A stretch of DNA of 64,000 nt, from contig JBKDUF010000079.1 of assembly GCA_046339595.1 (NCBI GenBank), positions 11,972 to 75,971 of the forward strand, given 5' to 3'. The notes below the pieces were generated by a model that did not search any database, was not told where the DNA came from, and saw nothing but the letters and a program-made list of their open reading frames with translations. The translations under genes were made by a program, and so were the position numbers. The stretch comes from Ga0077527 sp021300125 (GTDB taxonomy: Bacteria; Pseudomonadota; Gammaproteobacteria; Burkholderiales; SG8-41). Positions 1 through 11,078 of the stretch are shown here, in pieces. Position 1 is the first letter of the stretch; each line of letters starts with the position of its first letter.

Positions 1-740
1 TCGCGCAGGATGTACTGGTACTGCTCGGCGGCACCGGTCATCTTGTTCTGGCGGCCCAGCGCGAGGATCTGCGTGAAGCCGACGTAGAAGAACAGGCCTT
101 CCATCAGGCAGGCAAACACGATCAGGCTTTTGAGCAGCTTCTGGTCGTTCTCGGGCGTGCCGGTCTTGAACGAGGGATCGGTCAATACGTCGATGAACGG
201 GATCAGGAATTCGTCCTTGTCGCGGATCGACGAAACCTCGTGATAGGCGTTGAAGATCTCGCCTTCATTGAGGCCCAGGCTCTCGACGATGTACTGGTAG
301 GCGTGGGTATGGATCGCCTCCTCAAACGCCTGGCGCAGCAGGTACTGGCGGCACTCCGGCGCGGTGATGTGGCGGTAGGTGCCGAGCACGATGTTGTTCG
401 CCGCGAGCGAATCAGCCGTGACGAAAAAGCCGAGATTGCGCTTGACGATGCGGCGCTCGTCTTCGGTCAGGCCGTTGGGGTCCTTCCACAGGGCGATGTC
501 GCGGCTCATCTGGATTTCCTGCGGCATCCAGTGATTGGCGCAGGCAGACAGGTACTTGTCCCAGGCCCACTTGTACTTGAACGGCACCAGCTGGTTGACG
601 TCAGTCTGGCCGTTGATCACCCGCTTGTCGGCGATGTTGACGCGGCGGGCTTCGGCCTCGCCATCGTCCCGCGCCTGGACTGCCGGGGCCTGCTTGAGCA
701 GGCCGGCACCGGAGGGCACGGAATCTTCGAATTGCAGCAT
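1..740 (-). CDS. nrdB: ribonucleoside-diphosphate reductase, beta subunit (partial, 3' end outside window)
   Basis: Translating the minus strand from the ATG at 740 gives about 246 residues of a class Ia ribonucleotide reductase small subunit; the C-terminus lies beyond the window. NrdB carries the diiron-tyrosyl radical that starts reduction of ribonucleoside diphosphates in NrdA. The helix EEAIHTHAYQYI (EExxH plus Tyr) holds iron ligands and the presumed radical tyrosine. The start is supported by AAGGAG a few bases upstream. The gene follows nrdA on the same strand after a 154-base gap in which I see no gene or clear terminator, so the two are probably co-transcribed from the NrdR-type promoter ahead of nrdA. 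Confidence 0.93.
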   Translation of the reverse strand, partial: MLQFEDSVPSGAGLLKQAPAVQARDDGEAEARRVNIADKRVINGQTDVNQLVPFKYKWAWDKYLSACANHWMPQEIQMSRDIALWKDPNGLTEDERRIVKRNLGFFVTADSLAANNIVLGTYRHITAPECRQYLLRQAFEEAIHTHAYQYIVESLGLNEGEIFNAYHEVSSIRDKDEFLIPFIDVLTDPSFKTGTPENDQKLLKSLIVFACLMEGLFFYVGFTQILALGRQNKMTGAAEQYQYILR

Positions 741-894
741 CTTCAGTCTCCTTTATTGGCGTTGTCGGTGGACACTTGTTCGGGCGGACGGCGGGTCTTG
801 ATCGTTATTGACAGTGACCCTGCCTTGCGCCCTTCATGCAACCTACAACAACAGAACTTGAACGTTTCCCTGATTCAGCCTTCTTCAGCCGCGC

Positions 895-3753
<2,859 letters not shown>

Positions 3754-3819
3754 GCGTGACTCCTTGATATTTTTGGCTTTTTTTGCATGTCCGGAGTCCG
3801 GAGGGCTCCGGGCGCCTTA

Positions 3820-3866
3820 CCACAACATCTTGTGGTTGAAGCGCTGGTAGCAGCAAATTCTAGTAG
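3820..3866 (-). promoter_or_regulatory. tandem NrdR boxes upstream of nrdA
   Basis: Two 16-base palindrome-like sites, CCACAACATCTTGTGG (3820-3835) and CAGCAAATTCTAGTAG (3851-3866), start 31 bases apart, i.e. about three helical turns. That is the usual arrangement of NrdR boxes (consensus acaCwAtATaTwGtgt). The first fits the consensus well, the second less so. They overlap the predicted nrdA promoter, as expected for NrdR repression of ribonucleotide reductase genes. Confidence 0.75.
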
Positions 3867-3885
3867 TCCGATTTTGAATCTGCAA
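3857..3885 (-). promoter_or_regulatory. sigma-70-type promoter of nrdA
   Basis: On the minus strand TTGCAG (3880-3885) and TAGAAT (3857-3862) are separated by 17 bases. The -10 matches the consensus at 5 of 6 positions and lies inside the second NrdR box. Confidence 0.55.
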
Positions 3886-4062
3886 TAACTTTTGAAGCTT
3901 TTTTTAAAAGTTCCCGGGAAACCGCAGAAAGAGGCTTTAAGCGCCGGATTTGATGCACATTTTTTGTGCACTCCAGGCGCTTTAACGGGCCTTGCCAGGC
4001 CCCAAGACACGGTCGCGCCCAGGGTCATTCAAAGTTTGCGGAACAGCGGCCGGGCGCCGGAC

Positions 4063-4602
4063 TCAGCCGGTCAGTCCGCGGCGAAAGCGCGTCCAGTCGA
4101 ATGCCGAACCAGGATCGGTCTTGCGTCCCGGGGCAATGTCGGCATGGCCGACGGTTTCGAGGATCGGGTAGCGCTGATGGAGGGTTCGCGCCAGCGCGAT
4201 CAATTGTTCATATTGTGGATCAGCATAGGGCTGATCGTCGGTACCCTCGAGCTCGATACCCAGGGAGAAGTCGTTGCAGCGTTCCCGGCCGCGCCATTGC
4301 GACTGGCCGGCATGCCAGGCACGCAGGGCACAAGGCACGAACTGGATGATCTCGCCATCACGGCGCAGGAAAAAATGCGCCGATACCCGCAGGCCCGCGA
4401 TGGTGGCGAAATAAGGATGCGCTGCGGGATCGAGCCGGTTGAGAAACAGGTCGCCCACGGCATCGCCGCCGAATTGCCCCGGCGGCAGGCTGATGTTGTG
4501 GATGACCAGCAGCTCCACCGCCACACCCGGCGGACGGCTGTCGCAGTTGGGCGAGGGACAATGGCGCGCCGCGTCAAGCAGGCCTTCTTCGTTCAGCCGC
4601 AT
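4063..4602 (-). CDS. ampD: 1,6-anhydro-N-acetylmuramyl-L-alanine amidase AmpD
   Basis: Cytoplasmic zinc amidase (179 aa) that removes the peptide from 1,6-anhydroMurNAc-peptides during peptidoglycan recycling; in bacteria with AmpR/AmpC its loss raises beta-lactamase. The amidase_2 fold is recognisable: VIHNIS with zinc ligand H35, LGIELEG with E117, and GHADIAPGRKTDPG with H153, K161 and D163. The length matches E. coli AmpD (183 aa). It is co-directional with and just downstream of pilR (42-base gap). No ampG or ampR is visible nearby. Confidence 0.93.
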   Translation of the reverse strand: MRLNEEGLLDAARHCPSPNCDSRPPGVAVELLVIHNISLPPGQFGGDAVGDLFLNRLDPAAHPYFATIAGLRVSAHFFLRRDGEIIQFVPCALRAWHAGQSQWRGRERCNDFSLGIELEGTDDQPYADPQYEQLIALARTLHQRYPILETVGHADIAPGRKTDPGSAFDWTRFRRGLTG

Positions 4603-4644
4603 GGCTCTACCCGAAAGCAGGCATGACCTCGCGCCCCGGGACCA

Positions 4645-5997
4645 TCAGGCCTTCGGCTCGAGTTCCTGGCGGATGCCAAGACGCTGGATGCGATAACGCA
4701 GGGCGCGGAAGGAAATGCCGAGGACTTTCGCCGCCGCTGTCTGGTTGTAGCGGGTGCGCTCGAGCGCGTCGAGTATGGCCTTGCGCTCAACGGCCTCCAG
4801 CCGCTCCGGCAGCGGCAGGCCCTCGACCTCGGCGGCTTCTGCGGCAGGCGCGCGTTCGTCGTCGAGCTGCAGGTCATCCACACCGATCTCGCTGCCGGAG
4901 GCCAGCGCGAGCGCGCGCTCAAGGATGTTTTCGAGTTCGCGCACATTGCCCGGAAAATGGTAATCCGCCAGGGCCGCCTCGGCCGCACCCGACAGACGCA
5001 ACGCGCGCCCCGCTCCGGACTGGCGTTCGAGAATCGCGCCGGCCAGGCGTGGTATGTCCTCGCGCAACTCGCGCAGCGAAGGCATGCGCAGCTCGATCAC
5101 GTTGAGCCGGTAATAGAGATCCTGGCGAAAGGCGCCGCTTTTGACCTCGTCGGCCAGGTGGCGATGGGTCGCGCTGATGATGCGCACATCGACGGGCTCC
5201 TCGGCAGTGGTGCCGATCCTGCGCACACGCTTTTCCTGGATTGCGCGCAGCAGCTTCACCTGCATCGACAACGGCAGTTCGCCGACCTCGTCGAGAAACA
5301 GGGTGCCGCCGCTCGCGGCCTGGAAAAACCCGTCATGGTCGGCCACGGCCCCGGTGAAGGCGCCCTTGCGATGGCCGAAGAATTCCGACTCCATCAGGTT
5401 TTCCGGGATCGCGCCGCAGTTGACCGCGACAAAGGGCCCATCCCGGCGGGCACTCTTCTGGTGGATCAACCGCGCCGCCAGCTCCTTGCCGCAGCCGGAC
5501 TCGCCGCGGATCTGCACCGGGGCCTGGCTGCGGGCGAGTTTTTCGATCAGCTGGCGGACTGTCTGCAGCGGCGGCGATTCGCCGATCAGCTGTGCGCTGC
5601 CATCGCCGGACTGTCCGCGCTCCGGCACCGCAGGCAGTTTGAGTGCCGAACGCACCAGCGCGCGCAGTTGGTCCAGGGAGACCGGCTTGCCGAGATAGTC
5701 GAATGCACCGGCCTTCAGTGCGGCGACGGCGTTCTCGGCGCTGCCGTGGGCGGTGATTACCGCAACAGGCAGGCTGGGATGGTTGCGGGTGATGTGCTCG
5801 ACCACAGCAAGGCCATCGCCGTCGGCAAGCCGCATGTCGGTGAGGCAAAGCTGGAAACTGTTGCGGCCCAGAAGTTCGAGCGCCTCGCTGACGCTGGAGG
5901 CGCAGAAGGGCTCAAGCCCCATCCGGATCAGCGTCATGCCGAGCAGTTCCCGGATGTCGGCCTCGTCGTCCACCACCAGTACCTGGCCGTTCGCCAA
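4645..5997 (-). CDS. pilR: sigma-54-dependent response regulator PilR
   Basis: NtrC-family response regulator, 450 aa. Residues 1-120 form the receiver domain with phospho-acceptor D54 (CLTDMRLADG). The central AAA+ domain has the Walker A GESGCGKE, the sigma-54 contact loop GAFTGA and the Walker B region GTLFLDEVGE. The C-terminus ends in a Fis-type helix-turn-helix (QTAAAKVLGISFRALRYRI). The start is a TTG preceded by a G-rich Shine-Dalgarno. It is paired with pilS upstream, so its main target is probably pilA, whose sigma-54 promoter lies at 45.5 kb in this window. Confidence 0.92.
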   Translation of the reverse strand: MANGQVLVVDDEADIRELLGMTLIRMGLEPFCASSVSEALELLGRNSFQLCLTDMRLADGDGLAVVEHITRNHPSLPVAVITAHGSAENAVAALKAGAFDYLGKPVSLDQLRALVRSALKLPAVPERGQSGDGSAQLIGESPPLQTVRQLIEKLARSQAPVQIRGESGCGKELAARLIHQKSARRDGPFVAVNCGAIPENLMESEFFGHRKGAFTGAVADHDGFFQAASGGTLFLDEVGELPLSMQVKLLRAIQEKRVRRIGTTAEEPVDVRIISATHRHLADEVKSGAFRQDLYYRLNVIELRMPSLRELREDIPRLAGAILERQSGAGRALRLSGAAEAALADYHFPGNVRELENILERALALASGSEIGVDDLQLDDERAPAAEAAEVEGLPLPERLEAVERKAILDALERTRYNQTAAAKVLGISFRALRYRIQRLGIRQELEPKA

Positions 5998-6049
5998 TCC
6001 GCCCCCCTGTTCCGGTTTGTTGTCTGTTGCCTGTCCGCCCTGTTGCCGC

Positions 6050-7645
6050 TCAGCCTGCAGCGCAGGTCACGGCAAAACGCGCACCGCCGTTGTCCCCGAT
6101 GTATTCGAGCAATGCGCCATTGGCCTCGCAGATTTCACGCGCCAGATGCAGGCCGAGGCCGGTGCCTGCCGGGTCGGTGGTTAAGAACGGCTCGAACAAC
6201 TGGACACGCGCTTCGGCGGGTATGCCGGGACCGTCATCCACCACGTCCAATCTTACCGCATTGCCCCGCGCGGCCCGCATCAACTGCAGGCGGATGCAGC
6301 CGGGACGGCGGCTGCAATGGCGCAGCGCGTTGCGGCACAGATTCCACAGCACCTGGTTGAGGTGGTCGCGGTCGAACAGGATATAGGGGTCGGAGGAAAG
6401 CTCGAGCTTGATCTCGCTGCCGGCAAGCCTTTGGGTTTCGGAAAACTGGGCGACAAAGCCCTCCAGGTAGGGAACGAGTCGGAAACGCTCACGCTCGGCA
6501 AGCTCTCCGCGATTGAGCATCTGAACATCACTGATCATGCGGTCGAGGCGGCGCACGTTATCTCGGATGATGGTGGTCAATCGCGCCGTGGATGAGTCTG
6601 CGCCCTGCTCCTCGCGCAACAGTTCGGCGGCGTGGCTGATCGCACCCAGCGGATTGCGGATTTCATGGGCGATGTTCGCAGTCAGGCGCCCCAGCGCCGC
6701 GAGTTTCATCTGCAGGGCCTCGGCGCGGATGCGGGCAAGGTCCTCAAGGAAAATGACCGCACCGGCACCGCGGCGGCGCGCCACCGGCACGAAACGCGCA
6801 CGCAGGGTGCCGATCTCGAACAGGTTGGGGCCATCGACCAGCGCGGGATCGCGCAGCCAGCGTTCGAACAAGTCCTGCAGCGCGGGGAGGCGATCCTTGA
6901 GGCGGATCACGCCGGCGCCGGCAAGGCCCTCGACCATGCGCAGCGCTGCCGAATTCGACTGCCTCACCACGCCCTCGCCATCGACGACGATGACCCCCTG
7001 CTCCATGTCCTGGATCACCAGCTGGTTGACCTGGGCCATGTTGGCCAGATCGACTTCGCGCTGCGCGGCCAGCTGCTCGCTGGCAAGTGTGCGCTTGGCC
7101 AGGGTGTGCGCCAGCCAGGCGATCGCGAAATAGGCGATCGACAGCAGCCCGGCCTGCACGTACTGGCCACCGCTTTCTGAAAAACGCAGGACTTCATAGG
7201 AGTGCTCCAGCAGCACGCCGATGGTGGCGATGGCGGCGAAGAACAGTGTCAGCCGTCCGCGCGAAACCAGGCCGGCTGCGGCAAGAGAGGTCAGCAGCAG
7301 CAGGCCGAGGCCGCTGGAGAGGCCGCCGCTTGCATACATCATCACCGTGGTGAAACCGACGTCACCGCCGATCTGCACCGCCAGTTGCAGGTTGAAGCGC
7401 TCCTTGCGCCGGATCCAGGCAAACATCGCCAGCGCGAAGACCAAATAGGCCGAGGCGGCAGCCAGAAACAGACGCATGTCGCGGGAACCGAACTGCAGCG
7501 TGTCACCCCAGACGCGCGCTCCGGCGAGCAGCAGCACCGCGGTTGCGGTGCGATACAGGTTGAACAGCAGCAGCGACCGCCAGTATTGCCCCGGCGGCGC
7601 AAAAGCGGGGGTGTCGGACTCGGGCAGCGGACCGTTCGCGGTCAT
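6050..7645 (-). CDS. pilS: sensor histidine kinase PilS
   Basis: Inner-membrane histidine kinase, 531 aa, partner of PilR. The N-terminal 200 residues hold several hydrophobic segments, as in PilS. A PAS-like region follows (about 215-310), then the dimerisation/phospho-acceptor helix IAHEIRNPLGAISHAAELL and an HATPase domain with an N box (NQVLWNLCRNALRH), a G1 box (DVVDDGPGIP) and a G2 box (GTGLGLHLA). It sits 52 bases upstream of pilR on the same strand and 5 bases downstream of the small PP0621-like gene, a layout common in pseudomonads and betaproteobacteria. Confidence 0.92.
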   Translation of the reverse strand: MTANGPLPESDTPAFAPPGQYWRSLLLFNLYRTATAVLLLAGARVWGDTLQFGSRDMRLFLAAASAYLVFALAMFAWIRRKERFNLQLAVQIGGDVGFTTVMMYASGGLSSGLGLLLLTSLAAAGLVSRGRLTLFFAAIATIGVLLEHSYEVLRFSESGGQYVQAGLLSIAYFAIAWLAHTLAKRTLASEQLAAQREVDLANMAQVNQLVIQDMEQGVIVVDGEGVVRQSNSAALRMVEGLAGAGVIRLKDRLPALQDLFERWLRDPALVDGPNLFEIGTLRARFVPVARRRGAGAVIFLEDLARIRAEALQMKLAALGRLTANIAHEIRNPLGAISHAAELLREEQGADSSTARLTTIIRDNVRRLDRMISDVQMLNRGELAERERFRLVPYLEGFVAQFSETQRLAGSEIKLELSSDPYILFDRDHLNQVLWNLCRNALRHCSRRPGCIRLQLMRAARGNAVRLDVVDDGPGIPAEARVQLFEPFLTTDPAGTGLGLHLAREICEANGALLEYIGDNGGARFAVTCAAG

Positions 7646-7650
7646 GCGGC

Positions 7651-7875
7651 TCAGCGCGGCCGTCCGGCTTCGCTGCGGTGCTGTTCCGAGCAGAAATAGC
7701 GGCCGTCCACGGCCAGGCTTTCACCCTTGGGCAGATGCACGCCGCAATGGGCGCAGCGCACCATCGACTCGTCAGCCGCGGCACCGCCACCCGCAGGGGG
7801 GCGGCGTCGGCCGAAGCCGCGCATGAGCAGCAGCACGGCGGCCACAACCAGGGCAAGCAGCAGGATTTTGGCCAT
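7651..7875 (-). CDS. PP0621-family small membrane protein with Cys pairs
   Basis: A 74-aa protein starting at the ATG at 7875 (MAKILLLALVVAAV). It has one N-terminal transmembrane helix, an Arg/Pro/Gly-rich linker, then CAHCGVHLP and YFCSEQH, which together look like a small zinc-binding knuckle. Genes of this type are usually found directly upstream of pilS; function unknown. A longer reading frame opens further upstream but runs through the tRNA gene, so the short start is preferred. Confidence 0.75.
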   Translation of the reverse strand: MAKILLLALVVAAVLLLMRGFGRRRPPAGGGAAADESMVRCAHCGVHLPKGESLAVDGRYFCSEQHRSEAGRPR

Positions 7876-8032
7876 CGACACTCCGTTACGGCGGCCCGCG
7901 GGCCGGAGCCGCTGTTGCGGCGGCGTCCCGATTCTAGCCCCGGCATTGCGCCATGCACAGCGGAACACCGGACTGACGAGGAGGGAGCGGATTCGCAGTC
8001 GCGGCCCCCGCGTGCACCGTAAAAAGGAAACC

Positions 8033-8109
<77 letters not shown>

Positions 8110-8171
8110 AATTGCACCACTTGAAAGGACGCTTGCAGCGCCCCTGGAGATGCGACTGATCCCGGAAGGAA

Positions 8172-9200
8172 TCAGTGTGTTCGCGTGACAGCGAAACCAC
8201 TCAATTGTACCAGAGAATCGCGGTGAGGCGATGCAGGCAGCAGGTCCAGGGCGTCTCTCGCGGCTACGGCTTCCGCCTCGGCCTTGGCCCGCGCGTAGTC
8301 GAGGGCGCCGGTGCGGCGCACCGCGGCCATCACCGCAACGAGTTTCCCCAGGCCGCCCCCGCATAACGCATCACGCACGGTCGCAGCCTCCTCCGGGGTG
8401 CCGTGATGCATGGCATGAATCAGCGGCAGCGTGGGCTTGCCCTCGGCGAGATCGTCACCGATGTTTTTCCCGATGACGCCGGGATCCCCCGAGTAGTCGA
8501 GCACATCGTCAATCAGCTGGAACGCAGTGCCAAGGTGCATGCCGTAGCGCGCCATTGCCTCCTCCTGCGCCGGGGTGGATCCGGCCAGCACCGCCCCCAG
8601 ACGGCCGGCGGCCTCGAACAGTTTGGCCGTCTTGTAGCGGATGACGCGCAGATAACTGTCCTCGTCGATGTCGGCGTTGCGGCAATTCATCAGCTGCAGG
8701 ACCTCGCCCTCGGCGATGACGTTGGTGGCATCGGCGAGAATCTGCAGCACCCGCGGATTGCCCACGCCAACCATCATCTGGAAGGCGCGCGAATAAACAA
8801 AGTCGCCAACCAGCACCGAAGCGGCATTGCCGAACAGCGTATTCGCGGTCGCCCGGCCGCGGCGCAACGCGGATTCGTCGACAACATCGTCGTGCAGCAG
8901 CGTGGCAGTGTGAATGAATTCAACCACAGCCGCGAGGCAGTGATGGGCGGTGCCGCGGTAACCCAGGGCACCGGCCGACAGCAGCACCAGCACCGGGCGC
9001 AGCCGTTTGCCGCCGCCACCGATGATGTATTCGGAAACCTGGCGCACCAGCGCCACGTCCGAATGCAGCCGCTCCCGGATCTCGCGGTCCACGGCCCGGA
9101 GGTCGTCGGCGAGCAACTGCTGCAGGGTTTCCAGGGGTTCTCGGGTCACGGCGAAAAAGTCGCGATGATAGCAATTTGCGGCTGAAGCGCCCTGAAGCAT
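8172..9200 (-). CDS. ispB: octaprenyl/polyprenyl diphosphate synthase
   Basis: Trans-prenyl transferase of about 342 aa, making the long-chain isoprenoid tail of ubiquinone from IPP and an allylic diphosphate. The first Asp-rich motif is LLHDDVVDESALRRGRATAN (D104, D105, D108) and the second is QLIDDVLDYSGD, followed by GKNIGDDLAEGK; GGGGKRLRP near residue 60 binds the diphosphate. It is divergent from rplU, the conserved arrangement in many Proteobacteria. The first 15 or so residues before REPLETL are poorly typical, so the true start may be slightly downstream at a non-ATG codon. Confidence 0.9.
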   Translation of the reverse strand: MLQGASAANCYHRDFFAVTREPLETLQQLLADDLRAVDREIRERLHSDVALVRQVSEYIIGGGGKRLRPVLVLLSAGALGYRGTAHHCLAAVVEFIHTATLLHDDVVDESALRRGRATANTLFGNAASVLVGDFVYSRAFQMMVGVGNPRVLQILADATNVIAEGEVLQLMNCRNADIDEDSYLRVIRYKTAKLFEAAGRLGAVLAGSTPAQEEAMARYGMHLGTAFQLIDDVLDYSGDPGVIGKNIGDDLAEGKPTLPLIHAMHHGTPEEAATVRDALCGGGLGKLVAVMAAVRRTGALDYARAKAEAEAVAARDALDLLPASPHRDSLVQLSGFAVTRTH

Positions 9201-9234
9201 CGCGTATCCTAGTGAAGACCGGACGCTATTTTTT

Positions 9235-9265
9235 CAACTCATTGATTATATTGAATATTTTTTTA
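9235..9265 (-). promoter_or_regulatory. IHF-type site between ispB and rplU
   Basis: The minus strand of 9235-9247 reads AATCAATGAGTTG, a full match to the IHF core WATCAANNNNTTR, with an A/T-only stretch on its 5' side (9248-9265). It lies about 35 bases upstream of the rplU -35 element. One of seven similar elements in the window. Confidence 0.5.
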
Positions 9266-9296
9266 CCTTTCTGGACTGGTCGGGCTCACAGCACTT

Positions 9297-9325
9297 TTGA
9301 CGCAGGGCCTTGCGGCTTGTATAAT
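9297..9325 (+). promoter_or_regulatory. sigma-70 promoter of rplU-rpmA
   Basis: TTGACG (9297-9302) and TATAAT (9320-9325) are separated by 17 bases, giving 5/6 and 6/6 consensus matches. The rplU start codon is 37 bases downstream. This is the strongest housekeeping promoter I see in the window. Confidence 0.85.
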
Positions 9326-9362
9326 CGCCGGCTTTTCCGTAGTCGAAGCCGAGGGCTTACCC

Positions 9363-9674
9363 ATGTATGCCGTAGTCAAAACCGGCGGCAAGCAGTATCG
9401 CGTCAGTGCCGGAACCAAGATCAAGGTCGAGCAATTGCCGGCCGAAGTGGGCAGCGAAGTGACGCTGGACCAGGTGTTGATGATCGCCAACGAGGGCGAA
9501 GTCAAGCTGGGCAGCCCCCTGCTTTCTGGCGCCGCCGTCAAGGCCAAGGTGCTCTCCCAGGGGCGCGGTGACAAGATCCGCATTTTCAAGATGCGCCGCC
9601 GCAAGCACTACCGCAAGACCCAGGGCCACCGTCAGAATTTCACCGAGCTCGAAATCACCGGCATCGCCGGCTGA
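9363..9674 (+). CDS. rplU: 50S ribosomal protein L21
   Basis: A 103-aa L21, the usual length, starting MYAVVKTGGKQYRV with the family signature KIRIFKMRRRKHYRKTQGHRQ near the C-terminus. It binds 23S rRNA in the large subunit. It is followed 26 bases later by rpmA and is read from a strong promoter at 9297-9325. Confidence 0.98.
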   Translation: MYAVVKTGGKQYRVSAGTKIKVEQLPAEVGSEVTLDQVLMIANEGEVKLGSPLLSGAAVKAKVLSQGRGDKIRIFKMRRRKHYRKTQGHRQNFTELEITGIAG

Positions 9675-9700
9675 GATTTCGCCCGTAAGGAGACAGCACC

Positions 9701-9958
9701 ATGGCACATAAAAAAGCAGGCGGCAGCTCCCGCAACGGCCGCGACTCCGAATCGAAACGCCTGGGCGTGAAATGCTTCGGCGGCGAGCTGATCCCCGCCG
9801 GCAGCATCATCATCCGCCAGCGCGGCACCCGCGTGCATGCCGGCGAAAATGTCGGCATGGGCCGCGACCATACCCTGTTCGCCAAGGTTGACGGCCGCGT
9901 GCAGTTTGCCACCAAGGGGCCGCAGCGCCGGCAGACCGTCAGCGTCGTTCCCGCCTGA
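9701..9958 (+). CDS. rpmA: 50S ribosomal protein L27
   Basis: An 85-aa L27. The N-terminus MAHKKAGGSSRNGRDS is the conserved tail that reaches the peptidyl transferase centre. AAGGAG lies just upstream of the start. It is co-transcribed with rplU and followed by a strong intrinsic terminator before obgE. Confidence 0.98.
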   Translation: MAHKKAGGSSRNGRDSESKRLGVKCFGGELIPAGSIIIRQRGTRVHAGENVGMGRDHTLFAKVDGRVQFATKGPQRRQTVSVVPA

Positions 9959-9976
9959 CCCTCCGGTTTCCTGCGG

Positions 9977-10008
9977 AAAAGGCCCTGTTGAACGACAGGG
10001 CCTTTTTT
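9977..10008 (+). terminator. intrinsic terminator after rplU-rpmA
   Basis: GGCCCTGT (9981-9988) pairs perfectly with ACAGGGCC (9995-10002) across a 6-base loop and is followed by six T. It should separate the ribosomal protein transcript from obgE, at least partly. Confidence 0.88.
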
Positions 10009-10022
10009 GTTGGGATTGCATC

Positions 10023-11078
10023 ATGAAATTCATCGACGAAGCGCGTATTGAGGTCCATGCCGGCAAGGGCGGAGACGGCATGGCCAGCTTTCGCCGCGAG
10101 AAGTACGTGCCCCGCGGCGGCCCTGACGGCGGCGACGGCGGCCGCGGCGGCAGCATTTGGGCCGTGGCCGACCGCAACATCAACACCCTGATCGATTACC
10201 GCTACGCGCGGATCCACCGCGCGCGCAATGGCGAGAAAGGCATGGGTTCGGACTGTTACGGACGGTCCGCTGAAGACATCGTGCTGCGCATGCCTGTGGG
10301 CACCGTGATCACGGACCAGGAGAGCGGCGCAGTGATCGCCGACCTGTCGGCGCACGAGCAGCGGGCGCTGCTGGCCAAGGGCGGCAGCGGCGGGCTGGGC
10401 ACCCTGCATTTCAAATCCAGCGTGAACCGCGCACCGCGCCAGTTCACCCGCGGCGAGCCCGGCGAGTCGCGCCAGTTGCGCCTGGAACTGAAGGTGCTGG
10501 CCGACGTCGGCCTGCTCGGACTGCCCAACGCCGGCAAGTCGACCCTGATTCGGGCCGTTTCCGCAGCGCGTCCCAAGGTCGCCGATTATCCCTTCACCAC
10601 GCTGCAGCCCAACCTGGGGGTGGTACGGGTCGATGACAACCGCAGCTTCGTGATGGCGGACATCCCGGGATTGATCGAGGGCGCGTCTGAAGGCGCAGGC
10701 CTCGGCCACCAGTTCCTGCGCCATCTCGCGCGCACGCGCGTGCTGCTGCACGTGATCGACGTTGCGCCGCCGGATCCCGAGGCCGATGTGGTGCGCGACG
10801 CGCGGGCGCTGGTGCGGGAATTGCGCAAATACGACGAAACCCTCTACCGCAAGCCGCGGTGGCTGGTGCTGAACAAGGTGGACCTGCTGCCCGAGGAAGA
10901 GCGGGAAGAACGCATCGCGGCGCTGCTGAAAAAACTGGGGGCCAAGCGCCGCCACTTCGCGATCTCGGCAATCAGCGGGGCGGGCTGCAAGCCGCTGGTG
11001 TTCGCGGTAATGGAACACCTTGAAGGCGCGGGCGCGCCGAAACGGACGCCGCGCAAAACCGGGAAAACAGCATCATGA
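10023..11078 (+). CDS. obgE: GTPase ObgE/CgtA
   Basis: Obg-family GTPase, 351 aa, involved in 50S assembly and stress/growth control. The N-terminal Gly-rich Obg fold occupies about residues 1-158 (AGKGGDGMASFRREKYVPRG). The G domain has GLPNAGKST (G1), DYPFTTLQP (G2), DIPGLIEGA (G3) and NKVDLL (G4). The ATG at 10023 gives the standard MKFIDEARIEV start. The 3' end overlaps proB by four bases (ATGA), implying translational coupling. Confidence 0.97.
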   Translation: MKFIDEARIEVHAGKGGDGMASFRREKYVPRGGPDGGDGGRGGSIWAVADRNINTLIDYRYARIHRARNGEKGMGSDCYGRSAEDIVLRMPVGTVITDQESGAVIADLSAHEQRALLAKGGSGGLGTLHFKSSVNRAPRQFTRGEPGESRQLRLELKVLADVGLLGLPNAGKSTLIRAVSAARPKVADYPFTTLQPNLGVVRVDDNRSFVMADIPGLIEGASEGAGLGHQFLRHLARTRVLLHVIDVAPPDPEADVVRDARALVRELRKYDETLYRKPRWLVLNKVDLLPEEEREERIAALLKKLGAKRRHFAISAISGAGCKPLVFAVMEHLEGAGAPKRTPRKTGKTAS

